Below, in pieces: positions 1-13,700 of a DNA stretch of 64,000 bases. The position numbers were made by a program, and so were the translations under genes. The DNA lies in the NCBI GenBank assembly GCA_963082875.1, contig OY720098.1, positions 16,244,001-16,308,000 on the forward strand, written 5' to 3'. Source of the stretch: Corella eumyota. Lineage: Eukaryota > Chordata > Ascidiacea > Phlebobranchia > Corellidae. Every line of letters begins with the position of its first letter. The stretch's first letter is position 1. The notes beneath the pieces were generated by a model that made no database searches, was not told the DNA's origin, and was given only the letters and a program-made list of their open reading frames with translations.

Positions 1-1105
1 AATATTAAAAAAATTACCATTTTGATAAAGTTTTTCGATTTCTTTTAAATCTTTTTTATCAGTTGGAAAATGTCGACTTAAGTCTAAACTGCTTACTGTT
101 GAACTTGCAACACTTGTTGATGTTGAAGTGTTTCTTCTTCTTCTGCGCCTGCGACGTCTGTATGCTGTTACACTACTGGGTGCTAAAAATCAATAGTTTA
201 TGTTTCAAAATAAACTTAGAATGGGACAGTTTTGTAAAGTAGTTTTTAATTATATGCAATTTGTTATGGCATTTAAATTTTTTTTGATAAAATTGTCTCA
301 TAATGCTATAACCTACTTTCAATTTTTAACAATATTAAACTTTATATAACCCATTTAAAATCAATATATCAATGCCTGTTAACTAGTAATTAGTCCGAAT
401 TAGTTTTTCAACTGTTAATTGGTTCTTAAAAAAGGTTTAGCACTAAAATTGGCCTATATCCTGTTACCATAAAATATAGGTTATTTAATGGAATAGTCAA
501 AATTGTATAAAGCTAACATCAACAACTTATAAACATACATGAGTTTGCAGTTGAAGTATAATTTCTTAGTTTTCTATGTTGCTTGGAATTTCCAACAAAT
601 GATGTATCACTTGCATCTTCTTTTGGACAATTCTTTTGTCGCTTTCTGTGAAATATTTAAATTTGGTAAAAAATATTTTGAAACACACATGTTGATTATT
701 AAAGACCCCGAGTTCAATTTTGAATGATCATATTGTTTGATTATTACAAGCACCTTACTTTAGGGCATTTTGGCGAAGAGGTAGGAATCGAACCCAAAAC
801 CTTATGTAGAAAGCCAATACAATACCCACTTACACCAGGTCACCAATAAAAGTATACTACGACACCACTTTACTTAAGATTTAAGAATGCTACACCATAA
901 ACATTAAAAACAGTTAAACTCAAAGAGATTTAAAGTAAAAATATTTAAAAAGTTACCTTCGGAAATAAATTGCTGAAACGATTAAAGCAAATACTCCGCT
1001 CACTGAGGCAGCTACAACTATTGATTTCTTGACCGGCAAATTTTTCGGTTGTGGAAGTTTTAAAGCAATTTCTTCAACAACGTTGCTCAAAGGCTCCCAG
1101 CTCAT
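1..1105 (-). CDS. partial gene, mitoguardin-like N-terminus (tentative)
   Basis: The first coding exon (1105 down to 957) starts at an ATG and reads about 30 polar residues ending in PKNLPVKKS, then a hydrophobic segment (about residues 32-48), then YFR and a GT donor. A second exon-like stretch (about 182 down to 16) reads TAYRRRRRRRRN, a Ser/Thr-rich stretch and KKDLKEIEKLYQNG before a GT donor. An N-terminal membrane anchor followed by a basic run and a Ser-rich linker resembles mitoguardin (MIGA/FAM73), an outer mitochondrial membrane protein. The similarity is weak. The phases of the two exons do not join directly, so a small exon in 190-950 is probably unseen, or the model is wrong. The gene leaves the window at the left edge. 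It lies head to head with gclm, 535 bp apart. Confidence 0.4.
745..843 (-). repeat. SINE fragment (tRNA-like head)
   Basis: The stretch contains GGAATCGAACCC followed by a degenerate A-box-like part, which is the reverse complement of a tRNA-type Pol III promoter. It matches the head of the full SINE copies elsewhere in the window (for example 28388-28670). It lies inside the intron region of the left-edge gene. Confidence 0.55.
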
Positions 1106-1640
1106 CTTTAATTTGTTTATATTACGTTAAAACAAAACACAACAACCTAACCTTAACCAATTGATTATTTAGAATAAAGCGTGATAAAATCCCCTGCAAG
1201 CGATTGTAACAAAAGTCAGAGTTTCCAGTTAATTTTCAAATGCAAACAAATAAAATTTACAAAAACTATAAACTTTTTTTTTATAACGTTAAACGCTCTA
1301 AAATAACAAAATATATACTAACTTATAAAAATTATAACAATTTGTTGTAATAACATAATTTTAATATTCTTAAATCTTATTCAGAAATATTGTTTGTTTA
1401 CATTAAAAAGGCACGTGTTAGTTACGTAATTTCCGAAGATTGTTTACAATTAATCTTCTTACAAAGGTTTATAATAGCTTTTAAATTTTAAACAATTTAT
1501 ATACGGCGCGGTGTTGATACACTAAATGACTAATTGCTTTAAAAATTACTATAACCGTTTTATGAGTCTATAAGCTTTGAGATTTTTTACTAGAAGACAT
1601 AGTTACAAATTCTGCGTAGTAATTATTAATTTAAATTAAT
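1106..1640. promoter_or_regulatory. shared upstream region of two divergent genes
   Basis: The 535 bp between the left-edge gene (minus) and gclm (plus) must hold both promoters. A CACGTG E-box lies at 1412-1417 and a perfect TTACGTAA palindrome (a PAR/C-EBP-type bZIP site) at 1422-1429, only 4 bp apart. I saw no clear TATA box and no antioxidant-response consensus. The sites are seen in the sequence; their use is inferred. Confidence 0.4.
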
Positions 1641-3502
1641 ATGAACGAAGACCCAGTTAAAAGTTGTCCACCTATTACGACAGCCAATACGGTTACTATT
1701 CACTCCGGAAATATTATATACAAAGTTTTAAAAACTTCCCAAGAGGTAGGGTAATAGTAATAGTATTTTAATAAATGATAGTATTTAAATTAATATAGTA
1801 AAGCAAAGTGTTTTTTAAACCACTACACCAAGCTAGTAATACTGATATAAATGCCTATTTTTTTGTTGTTTAGATATGTGCTTCATTTTGCAAAACTGCA
1901 GAAGAATGGATGAAAAATAAAATCACTTTGGTAAAACCTTTTTATAGTTTACTATAACATTTTCTTAGATTTTATGTAATATTTGTTTTTTGCTTCGTTT
2001 TGATTTAAAATTCCTTTTTAAATTTTTTAAGGATGAAAATGATGACATGTTTATTTCAAACGAGAACATTGCGAACAATCTTGAAAACCGAAAAGATTTG
2101 CGAATATCTGTTAAAATATTTTTGTTTGAATTAAACCCAGACATTTTAGAAATCGCCGTTAACAGATGTAACAAAATAAAACTCATCTTAAATTATTTTA
2201 AATTGGAAAACTAACCAAACTTAAACTAAATTTGTGTACGGAATAAATTATTTAAACTTATATTGGCTTATAAATTAAACCTAATTGTTGGGTATGGTGT
2301 AAAGTGCCTTTGTATTGACCCTTATTTGTTAATGCAACTTTTTTATGTTTAGGTATAAAAACATTAGGTTGTGACTATTTGGATGTGGTTCTACTTTCTA
2401 TTAATCATCCTGTTGCAAATCGAGATGGGCAATACCACAACATTAAGTTTAATGATATAAAGGTCTATAATTATTTCACAAAATACCCTTTTCATTTTAA
2501 GATATTTATAAATGGATATTTATTAGTCAAATTTTTTGTCTAAACCAATCCTTAATTGATGTTTTATTTAAAATGTTATTTTCTCATTTATCTTCAAGGT
2601 TTTAACCTCAGTATTTATTTTAAAAGGATGTCTGGTTAAAATTAGAGGAAATGGTAGAAAACAAACAAATAAACGAGATTGGTGTTTCTGATTTAGATTC
2701 TGAAAGTTTAAAAGAACTTTACCATCATGCCAAGGTATTTGTTATATTTAAAAAAAATTCTGAAACACATTTTGTAAATCCTTTAATGCAACTAACTGGT
2801 TGACTGCTCAACTAGAAAATTACTTTATTCTAAACAGATAAAGGATATAGAAAATATGCAATTATTTTGATTTTTGAGTTATATATAAATACACATCATT
2901 TTCGAAGATCCGTTTGTGAATATTATAGCGATACGTTTGTTTTTATAGATTAAACCAGTTACCAACCAGATTAACTTAACTGACTGCTGTACTGTTCCAA
3001 AAGACTTGCTCCAATTTGCAGAACTAAACAACATTAACCTGTTTACACATAACGACCCAAAGGGTAAATGAACTAATTATCTTATGTCTATTTATCATGC
3101 AATAAAGTTTTTTTTAAATTTATTTATTTTTAATTTTATTTTACAGACATAATACCACATGAAATGGCTCAATCTATTTTATCGTGTGCCAACTATACCC
3201 ACCCAGGGGCCTGGAAAATACAATATTTGGCAAAGTAAGTGTGTTTTATATTTTTTTTATTTTCAATGTGAAAAAGCAAAACTCATAGCCCGAACATAGA
3301 TTAAAAGTTTATTACCTAGAGCCAACCTTAGGTTAACTTTGTCAGTTTTGCAGATAATTGATAATATTGTCGAATAATTACAAGTTTACCATTTGTACAA
3401 ATATATATAGTATTGCTAACAAAATTAAAATTTAGATATACCAGTGTCCTCAAATTAAGAGAAATTGTCAAGTCAAAAGGATATATCTTAAACCTTAAAT
3501 AA
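1641..3502 (+). CDS. gclm: glutamate-cysteine ligase regulatory (modifier) subunit, copy 1
   Basis: GCLM binds the catalytic subunit GCLC in the cytosol and raises its activity in the first, rate-limiting step of glutathione synthesis. It has an aldo-keto-reductase-type fold. Eight exons (1641-1745, 1874-1930, 2032-2167, 2353-2462, 2627-2734, 2949-3063, 3147-3234, 3436-3502) total 786 nt and give 261 aa, against 274 in human. Recognisable blocks are IHSGNIIYK near the N-terminus, LRISVKIFLFELNP, LGCDYLDVVLLS, INEIGVSDLDSESLKELY, PVTNQINL, INLFTHNDPK and the C-terminal EIVKSKGYI. They match the human protein in order. Copy 1 lacks the longer tail of copy 2. The reading frame continues past the exon 3 donor at 2167, but the spliced form restores the family sequence. 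A second gclm lies tail to tail at 5319-9693. Confidence 0.92.
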
Positions 3503-5318
3503 TAAAATATGAAATTGCATGTTGTACTATATTTCATTAGTAAAAAAGTGTTACATTTTCAGTGCAGTGTATACAGCAATATATACTAACATATCCAAGC
3601 AATAATTTTAAATGGTTTATTACTATCTAGTTATGCTGCTTTTATTTTTAATAGTATATTAACATTTTAAAGTGGTGCATTAATTAGTATTTACGCGATG
3701 TTAATAAATAAAAAGCAAAAATAGTTGTTTGTTAATGACTAAGTTTGTTTAAAAGTATAATGATTACTTAAATTATGTCAAGGATATGACAAACATATTT
3801 TAATAATATGTAAATGTCGTAAGAGATTCTTACTTATAAAATATTATATTTTATTTATTATAAGCACAACTTGTAAGAAGGCTTCGTAGATTAGCCTTTT
3901 GTATTACTAATACCCCACAAAGTTCTGGGTTTGATTTTTACTTTTTTTATATTGCTATATCTCTAAGTTTATGTTTATTGTACTGTTTGACTCTTACTCC
4001 TTTTATTTTGGAACAACCTTTTGATCATAAAGGTTTTTTAAATGACAGGAAAAATATTTTAAGTCGAAATTATCCAAAACTGAAAACGGTACTTAAAAGT
4101 TATCCCACATAACAAAATATACTCTACATCTTGGTTTGTGAAGTCCTTTCAACATTTAAAAATTGATAATTACAAAAACATCACTGGTACTTTATGTTCC
4201 TCAAAAAATAAGACCATAAAGTACAAGTGATAATTATAAAGTACCGCAAAAAAAAAAAAAAAATGAAGACCGTGAAATGCAAGCGATGCAAAAGGTTAAT
4301 TATATAACTAAGGTTTATTCATATAAAAACTATCAAACCATTTTTTTATATTATTATTTTATTTTTTTACAATTTTTAATAATTTACTTTTATTCAAACT
4401 GCATAGAAAATATTGGAGAATCTAAACCCAAAAAGCCATAAATACAGTCACTAGAAGTCTACAAAAATTTTTAATTAAATTTTTAACAACTTTATATCAT
4501 TCAAAAAATAATTTAAGAGTTGAAAAAATATACTTTCTATCACTGAATAAGTTACAACAAAATAGATTTATGTGCAATTAATGAAAGAACATTATAGGTG
4601 ACAATTCTAATAATTTAAACAAGTTAATGTACCAATGCAAAATACCTAAAAATTATGGTAACTATACAATAATAAATATTTTTTTAGTTACACATTTGCT
4701 ACACTTTTTAAGATATTTATTTTTTTAGAATTTTAGACATTTTTAATAAACGTTTATAACACTTATGTTAACATGCAAAAATGTTTTACAAAAAACAGTT
4801 TTACTTTTTTTTATGTTTTTAGGTTTTTTAGTTGGCATGCAAAAGTGGAAATCAAATTTTAAACCAGTTTATTTTTGCTGTAAGACAATTACTTTATTCT
4901 TACAAGATTCAACTACTAATATATATCAAAATTTCTGCCAATCTAAAAATCTTCATTTTGTTACAAAAATCTTAAATTCAAGACATCTCAACTTCAATTG
5001 GTGGACAATAAAAAATTGGGTTAAAAAAAAATAGATTAATGAACTTAAACTTAGTTTGTGTATAGTGGTAGAGTAGGAAACTTACAGGAAAAAAAATAAA
5101 AAAAATTACAAAAAAACTGGCCACACCTTGCAACTACAGTTTGTAGGTTGACTACAAAGGAACATTGTTCATACATGAAACCGTTTGGTTTTAGACAAAG
5201 AGAGACATACATAAGACTCAAGTACAGTCAGTACCAACTGATTTTAAACTAGAACTTTCTAGTTAAAAAGAGCTAGAAAAAGGTAATGGCGTTAGAGGAA
5301 TTTGAGGGTGTAGGGAAG
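3503..5318. other. intergenic, between the two convergent gclm genes
   Basis: This AT-rich stretch holds the 3' ends of both gclm genes. I found no convincing gene. At 3880-3950 there is a degenerate tRNA-like SINE relic (it includes GTTCTGGGTTTGATTT). At about 4190-4290 there are copies of a short repeat containing CATAAAGTACAAGTGAT, also seen near 13.9 kb. The open frame at 4765-5034 has simple AT-rich composition and no recognisable domain. Confidence 0.5.
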
Positions 5319-8300
5319 TTAGAAAAAGCCGTAATTTTCCTCTCCGTTTGCTGTGTTTTGTCTCTCTGCTGATACAATGTAACCCTTGGAGTGGACTATA
5401 CCTCTGTATCTTACCAAGACTGAATATCTATCACATAAAATTGTGTGGGTTAATTAAAAGGAATAACACACAACAAAAACATTTATATGATTAGTACCTT
5501 TAACATAAGACAAAAATGTAATACTTAACCTTTTTTATATATAAACCGAAAGTAAACTAAATTAATATTGTGTTTTAGCAATAAAATCAAAAAATCAATA
5601 GCTTTGATTTTACACATGGTAATTTAATATAAACCGGCATAATATGATAACAATAATTAAGGATTAGATTAAATGTATACATAAAGTGGCTTTATAGTAT
5701 TTTTATAGCTATATACAAGTATGCACAATTTTAGGCCTTTTAAATAAAAAAACTGCTGTTTTTGGTGCATGGATATATTACTGCAAATGTTATAATTATA
5801 GTTAGTATTATAATAAACAGATAAAATGCCAAAAAGGCAGGCAATCAACTAGTCAAGCTAATGAGTATAATAAACAAATGTTAAGTAATTAAAATTGACA
5901 ATATGTCCAGGCTGTTACAACAATAAACTGATTAACCAATTTGGTTACCTGGCAACATAGGCAGGTGTCCATGTTGATGAATCTATTTCACTGGTACTTT
6001 CTCTCATAAAAGATTGAAATTTGCGGGCTGATAAAATTTCTAAAAATTTTAAAAAAGAAAAAAAATTTTCAATGTTTTAAACAAATTAGTTTTTTTTACG
6101 GTAAGCATGTTATGACAATCTATGACATATTAAAAAAAATATTGTTGAATGCCCATTAGTCATGCAGCAAAAAAAATGCCATAATGTCATTAATCTAAAT
6201 CCAGCTGTTGTGGCTTAATAAAAAAAGGATCTATTTTTGCAAGTCACGGTAACCAATTTTTATGAGAAATTGCCAAATTCCCTGGGGCGATATAAGATTC
6301 GTTTGTAATACCCGCTGCAAGATTCTTAAAATAGTTACGCTACAGATTATCGATTTATAGATCAATGACTTGGCATATATTTAAGGTGAATAAATGTCAA
6401 GTTGGGCAAATGAGAATGGAGGCTTTTGTTTGATTTAGAAGGTGCGTTATTTATATACATAGCACTATAATAGTGCAAACAATTTTAACATGACATAACT
6501 TTTTTATATTGGGTTTTACTGAAAATCAATTTTATATGCTAATTAGTTTTAATAAAAAATTGATTAAAAATAAAATTATAAAATTAAATTTACTACAAAT
6601 TTATTATATTTTATATTAGATTTTTTAAAAAGATCAATCATTATCAACTTAATGTAAATAATTTAGCTATAATCTTTTTTAATTAAATTTAAATACAAAG
6701 CTTAAGGTTCAAGAAACAATTTAAAATAAAATAAAATAAGTTTACCTGGTTGGTCTTGGTGTGTTAGAAGATCGATCTTGTGGCTTCGTGAGAACTGAAG
6801 TAAATCATTCGGAACGTCGCAAGTTCGAGTAAAATTGATTTGGTTCGTGCTTGGCTTGATCTAAATACAAAAAATTCAAAATATTTAAAAATCACGAAAA
6901 AACTTTAAAAATCTTTATTTTAAAGTTTACCTTTTATATTTATATTAAATACCATATGAACAAATGACAATTAATGCTGTTATGCTGAAAAGTTTTTAAC
7001 AGAAATTTCTAGAAATTTGGCAACAATTTTAGACAACTATTTTTAACATCATTAATATATTTACAATGCAGACATTTTGGCATAACTTCTAATTGTCTTG
7101 CAAATTTAATAAATATTTCCCAAGTATATATGTTTTAAAATAGATATTTCCTTCCCAAATATGCAATAAACAGCATATTCAGAATACCAAAACATACACA
7201 TATTGGATTTGACATATGGTCATGTCATGATTGGATATTAACTGATTACTAATATATACAAAACACTAAACACGACACTTCCTTTATTTAACTGTAAGCC
7301 TTATGCAGCATGACACAACAACTTTTTTAACACAACGGAAGTCTAGATAAATAGCTTAGTCATAACATTTGTACAGGAATATACCATTTGTATCAGATTT
7401 AAAAAATACAAAGTAATGTGATATATCAATGAACAAGAAAAGAAACAAGGTGCTTATATTTATTATATTGTCTGAAAACCACCTTGTACTTTTAAACAAA
7501 GCTATGTAAAATTCCGAAGGACCAACTTTTGTAACTTGCAATATAGTGTTCCAAGGAATACATTTTGTTTGTTTGAATTTTTTTTTAAATTTTTTAATTT
7601 AAAAAAGTTCTGAAAATTAACTTACCTTTGACCATTCAATTAATTCGTTTAATCCATCTTGGTCAAAATCACAAACTCCGATTTTTACAACATGGCCGCT
7701 ATCCACTGTAGATTCTAACTCAGACCAAAGAGGCTGAAAAAATGTAAAAAAATTAATAAAATATATATATTTATATTTATATTATAACAGAATTATTAAA
7801 CTATACTAACGCAAAAATATTTAAAAAAAATTAATGTACTTAATACAAATGAATAAATATGCAAAAAAAGCCTTTTTTAATTTTGATATTGGTAAGTTAA
7901 TTTTTTTTTAGTTTTTAATATTTTTTTAAACTCTCTTCACCTTGACTTTATCAACATTGTAAATGCTTCCCATGTTATTAATTCCATTGTGGGCAGTGCC
8001 TGTGGGAGGAATAATAAATGGAAAGGAAATAATAACCGAGTCAATTCTCTGTATACCGAGGTCCTGTATAACTAAAAATAATAAAAAAAAAAATTATTTG
8101 GATTTTTTAAAAAAAATTTTGTTAAAATATAAAAAAAAAATTTACTGCGGTATAAAAAGTTTCAGTGGGCAGTTTTACGATAAAGCGATTTATTGGTGTC
8201 ATTTTACGGTTACACAAAGAATTTTAATGATTGTTTAACAGGTGAATGCCGTCGTTAATCTTGCCGTTAAATTGAATAGTAAATAAAATCATAAATCAAA

Positions 8301-9693
8301 CACCTTTGTGGGCTAAAATAAATCTTTAGTGTAGCATCAAAGTCAACAAATTATTTAAATAGAATTTTTAAGATCATAGTTTAAATAAGACTTCAAATAA
8401 AAACTGACAAGTCATATTATTGATCATTATTTTTTTTGAGTTCCGAAAATTTTTAATAATTTAAGGCTAATAAAAAGGTGATATTTACAAGTCACTAAAA
8501 GTTTTAATAAAGGTAGTATGTATGTTTACATAGTAAATACTAGTACCCTATAGTACATTACGATAAAAATAAAAATATTCGTGAAAAAAAAATTGAATTA
8601 CTAGTATTAATAACATATACATATAAATGTAAACAAATTTATCAGCATCTGAGGTATAATTAAACTAATAACTAGTAAAACCTACAAGTTTAAAGTACTT
8701 TATACAGTCTAAGCTTTAAAAATAACTTTTATTCAAATCGTAATACCTTTATCCACAGCTTGTCTCACTAACTCTGGTCTCCAATCAAACAAAAATAATT
8801 TGACAGACACTTTGACTTTTTCTCTTTGCTCTGGATCAATCGGAGCCAAAAGTTCAGAATTGGAAATGTCAATCACTGATCTGGGATCCTGCAACCACAA
8901 ATTTAAATCTAATTAAATTAAATTTGGCCACTTCAAATAAAAAGAGAAAGTAAATTAAATGTTTAATATTTCATAGGCAAAAACAGTTTTTTCCTATTTC
9001 AAATAATTTTTTAGGACTTAAAAGAGACAAAATGTTCTTTAAAAAAATGTAACCAGTTAAAGTCTCTTTTTATAATTTTAATTTTATGTTCTTTTTCCTT
9101 ATAGCATATCATTTTTTTGCTTTTCGTTAAAAATGAGTAGTTTTTTTAAACTTACAGGAATGTTTAAGGGGTCAATATTTATATTTCGAATCCAGGACTG
9201 CATACCACATTGTAGAGCATCCATCAACTACACATAAAAAAATATAAGTTTTTAAAAATTTTTTTTAAGCATCAAAAATGGTAACAATTTAAAATTACAA
9301 CAAAAATCAGCACAAACCATATATCATGGTTTAAAACTGGGCTTAGCAAACAAATAATCACACGTTGTTTTGTAACATATTATAATAAATCATTTTATAA
9401 TTAGATATCATAACTGATGTCATTAAACTAAACAACAACTTAAAAAACATTAGCTACTACAGGAAGTAATCACCACATTATATTAAATTACACATCATCA
9501 ACACATGTTATTTAAAATTTTTTAATATCATTTTATTTTTTTATTTTACCTCATCAGTCGAAGTCATCGATTTTCGAAATCTGTGTTTTTTTAGCATGTT
9601 CCAGTTGATGATGTTGCCAGTGTGAATTCTCATTAAAGTTGAATGCCCGACCATGATTCTTGCAACTTCAGCTTTGTCACTTTCGATAGACAT
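5319..9693 (-). CDS. gclm: glutamate-cysteine ligase regulatory subunit, copy 2
   Basis: This is a second complete GCLM gene. Eight exons read downwards (9693-9550, 9227-9156, 8888-8747, 8071-7941, 7733-7626, 6860-6746, 6039-5949, 5427-5319) total 912 nt, giving 303 aa. Family blocks seen: RIHTGNIINWNMLKKH, REKVKVSVKLFLFDW, LGIQRIDSVIISFP, VVKIGVCDFDQDGLNEL, STNQINFTR, IDLLTHQ and YSVLVRYRGIVHSKGYI. Introns fall at the same places as in copy 1, and exons 5 and 6 have the same lengths (108 and 115 nt), so the pair arose by DNA duplication with inversion, not retroposition. It has an extra segment after TGTAHNG and a longer C-terminus (AERQNTANGEENYGFF). The sequence before the ATG contains an acceptor-like TTTGCAG near 9735, compatible with a 5'UTR intron or spliced-leader addition. 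Confidence 0.93.
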
Positions 9694-10777
9694 TTTAAGA
9701 TTGCTTTGGTATTAAAACTTTTATTTAAATATTAACAATTTCACCTGCAAATTTAGAAAATAAATATTAAACATATTAAATGATGAAAATCGTATTTAAA
9801 TACAAGATTTCATGATATTACCTATATTAAAGCCTAGATAAACTGCTAACCTGCTAAGCTTTAGGTTATACTGTTTAAACTTTACAATGCCCCACCTTTT
9901 ATAGAAATACAGCGGTCTAACTATTCACGTTTTTCTTGCCATGCTTTAGACGCGTGATTCGCTTTTTTTTACTACAGAATGTTCAATGTGACGTAACTAT
10001 GCGTAACCATCTCCCTGCTAGACGCAGGGCGCGAAAAAAAATCAATAATTTGTAATAAGGTTTTAATTGCATTTAAATAACAAATTTAACCGGTAATTAG
10101 ATCACTGTTACAGAAGAAATTTTCTTCTAATGATGTAGCTTTTTAATATGTTAAAATAAGTGAGAAGTCGCGTTTGTGTTTAATTTTTTAACCAGGCACA
10201 TTCCATTTCCAAATAAGCTTTATGCTGAGTCACAGCTTAATATTTAAGTAGTAACTTTAGTTTAACTTCAAGCGTACTTGTCTCCAGTTAAAATTGTAGT
10301 GCAAATATTAAAACATTCACTTTGAAAAATAACCATTTATTTTTTACAATAGTTTAAGCTTTACCGTTATTTCTTACTAGGTTAAACAGCATTTTAAATA
10401 GGTTGTATATACCATTACCAACACGCTTCCGGGCTTCAATTTCCTTTATATTTCTCTCTTATTGAATTAACCAAGTTTATTTACTTATATTACCTTAGCA
10501 GTCAATTTTTAAGTTAAATACAAAGGTCATCTGACCGATCAATGATTAAATTTTATTGGCTTTGACTAAGATACTTAAACTTTTTGATTATATAAAGTTT
10601 ACAAGTTCAATGATGAATAATTAATGATGAAATAACATACACGAAAAAGGGACTTGAGTTTTTGTGGGTACGTCTTTACTGTTTTTAAGTCCAAAATAAT
10701 TTTTACCAACAGGTTCAATAAACAAGGCAAAATTTGCAACAATTTTTATGTAAACAGTAAAGTTTTAAAATGTATAT
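9694..10777. promoter_or_regulatory. upstream region of gclm copy 2
   Basis: About 1.1 kb lies between gclm copy 2 and the end of the CUB-EGF gene, both on the minus strand. A TGACGTAA element (CRE/ATF type) lies at 9989-9996 in a locally GC-richer patch (about 9940-10040) that is a plausible promoter. No coding sequence was found. Confidence 0.35.
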
Positions 10778-13700
10778 TTAACGAGGAATTGGGGTCGAAT
10801 TTTGGGTTGATTCCAAAGTAGTTATTCGCTGCTCAAGTTCAGCAACCTTTGAAAATTAAACAGACCTTGTTATATATTTCCCAATTAATTATAATAATTA
10901 AATGACCTGAAAAATAAACACACCATGTTATCATATTATAGCACATTACCAAAATATCAAAAATAACACAAAAGCATCCAATTTGATTTTATCTACTTTT
11001 AAGTTTAAAAATAAACTTCTGCTTAACTAAAAACCGATCAATGGGTTAATTATTAGAAAATAGAATTAAAAGTAATAGAAATTGCATACAAAAAGTGAGA
11101 AATAAGGAGTGGTAACATATTTTACAATATGTTCAAGCTATATAGTTGGCCTTGGGATATGAAAATAAGACAAAAAACTTAAGACTAAATTATAGCTTTA
11201 GTTATTTTTCATAAATTTTAATTTAACTAGTAAAAAATATTAAAACATTACCTTTGCACTAAGCCACTTATTGGATGCTACTAATTTCTGAACACTTGTT
11301 GATAATTCCTTTAAGCTTGAAACATCATCTCGAACTTGTTGGAATTCTTCGCATGTAGGACAAGCTAGGATGAAAATAAAAAAATATTAATATCTCACAT
11401 TAAATAATTTTATCTTTTGTGTAAACTCCCGCCATGATATTTTAGAAATGTTATGGTGTGTCGATAAGGAATTATAAATTGTCATGCATAAAATTGTATG
11501 TGTATAAAATATAAACTAAAGGCAGGATTTTAAACAATTTTTACATGCAAGTGGATAATACAGCAACATTTTTAAAAAATCCAAAAAATATATTTACGAA
11601 AGCAGGTCTTGTTATCTTCAGTTAATCGAAATTGTTCAGCACATTGACACTCGTAACTTCCAGGTTGGTTGACACACTCTTGTGAACAGTTTCCTTTGTT
11701 TATGGCACATTCATCAATGTCATTACATGCAAATGTTCCATTAAATTCAAAACCAGGGTCACAGCCACATCTAAAGTAACAAAAAAAATTTGAGATTTTT
11801 TTTTCATATCACTTTAAGAGACAGGTTTATATTTTTGATAAAAAAGAGGATGCTGATAAATTTATTTGATCTATCTGTATGTAAAATATTGTATTAAGTC
11901 GAGGGCAATGATTTTATGTTGTTTCTCCCTTAGGTAAAATTTACTAAATTCTGCCCTCCACAAAAACCAATAGTTTGGTTTATTATTATGAAAAATATAA
12001 AGTTAATAATACCAAACACAATTAAGACAGAGCATAACTCGAATGGGTTAACAAAAAGTTCCTTAACGAATATTTCACTGTAACATTTTAGTGATACAAT
12101 AAATGGTACAAATTAGCAATATTGAATTAGAAATCCAATTTCATAGTTATAGAATAAAATAAATAGTGTTTATATTTAAATGTCACCAAATCTTATGTCC
12201 CTGTATCATGTGTTTTATTTTCAATTATTTATTAAATAACTTACTTAAATGTGCCGTTTATGTTTGTACATATATGTTGGCAACCGCCATTGTTTGAGTC
12301 ACATTCATTAATATCTAAAAAAAAGTTAAATAAAAAATTTAAAACAATACATAATTTAAAAAAAAAATGATAAAAGAATTTTTTTTTAAATATTAATAGT
12401 ACCACAATATTTGAACCAATATTTCTAAAAATATATTTTTTTAGATTCTATCAATTTAATTTTTTAATAAAACCAAAGTAAGTCGAAATTGTTAACCATA
12501 GCATGTTTTATTTTCCGAGCCAAGAGTGTATCCCGCATCACAGTAACACCAGAAAGAACCTTCTGAATTAATACAATGGTCTGAACAACCGGCTGAGCCG
12601 TCAGTACACTCATTTATATCTGGACAAAAAAAATATATTTATAATAGATAAAACACTAAAAATAAGTCGGTGACTGTCTAATTAAAAAAAATTTAAAAAA
12701 AGTGGTGTTAGCTTTATTGATGTATCGAATTGTAAATATAAAACCTTTTAATGAAAATTTGTGTGTAAAGCTATATAGAATATTTCAAAATTAGTTTTCT
12801 CATTTTTGGCATTTGTTTTTATTGTCTTTTATTATTTAACTAAATTAGTTTTCTTGTCCACCACAAACGGCAATTTTTTTATTTGGCATTAAAGTGGACA
12901 TAAATAAGTTTACCATCAATTTTTATTATATTTAAATTGTTATCATTATTAATATACTTTAATACAAAGTGTATTTTTATATACCTATGCAAGTAATGTT
13001 GTCTCTGTCCAAAGTAAATCCTTCGCGACATGAACATCTGTGGTAACCAATCTCATTTATACAGATTTGTGCACAGTCATCAGATTGATCCTCGCATTCG
13101 TTAATATCTTAAATTGACAGAAAAAATTACGAAATAGGTTACTAAAGGGTATTTCATCATCAAAGATAAAGTTGATGATTTCAACATAATTGGGCTAATT
13201 ATTAACTTTGGTATAAATATAGGCTAACCACTTCAATCTTAGAACGAGCACAACTTAAAAAATCAAAGATTCAGTTTTCAAGTGGTTCTAAAAATAGCTA
13301 TCTCAATAAAACACCTAGAGTGACCAATATTTGATAACTTTAGGTGTACAAATATTTGTTCAAAATTGAAATTGTAAAATTTGTCTGGACTTTTTACTAT
13401 TTAAAATTCAGTGACATGTTTCCAAATTATTTATTTATTTAAAATAATCCTAAAATTTAAAAATCAAATCTACTTTTTTAATTTATTTAAAGGATTAAGT
13501 TAATTTTTGGTTAATAATCATATTTAATCTTAGTAACATAATATGAAACAAAGACTTAAATAAATTAAAATGTTAACTTTTATGATCCAAAAAATCCTAA
13601 CTTTTTCAAAATAAAATAAAAATTTCACAAGCTTACCAGAGCAATTTCTGCCATCTCCAAGTATGTAAAATCCTGGATTGCATTCACACATGAAACTTCC

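Noticed and set aside
4765-5034. 89-codon plus-strand frame between the gclm genes
   Set aside because: It is AT-rich with no domain and no splice or signal evidence; it could be chance.
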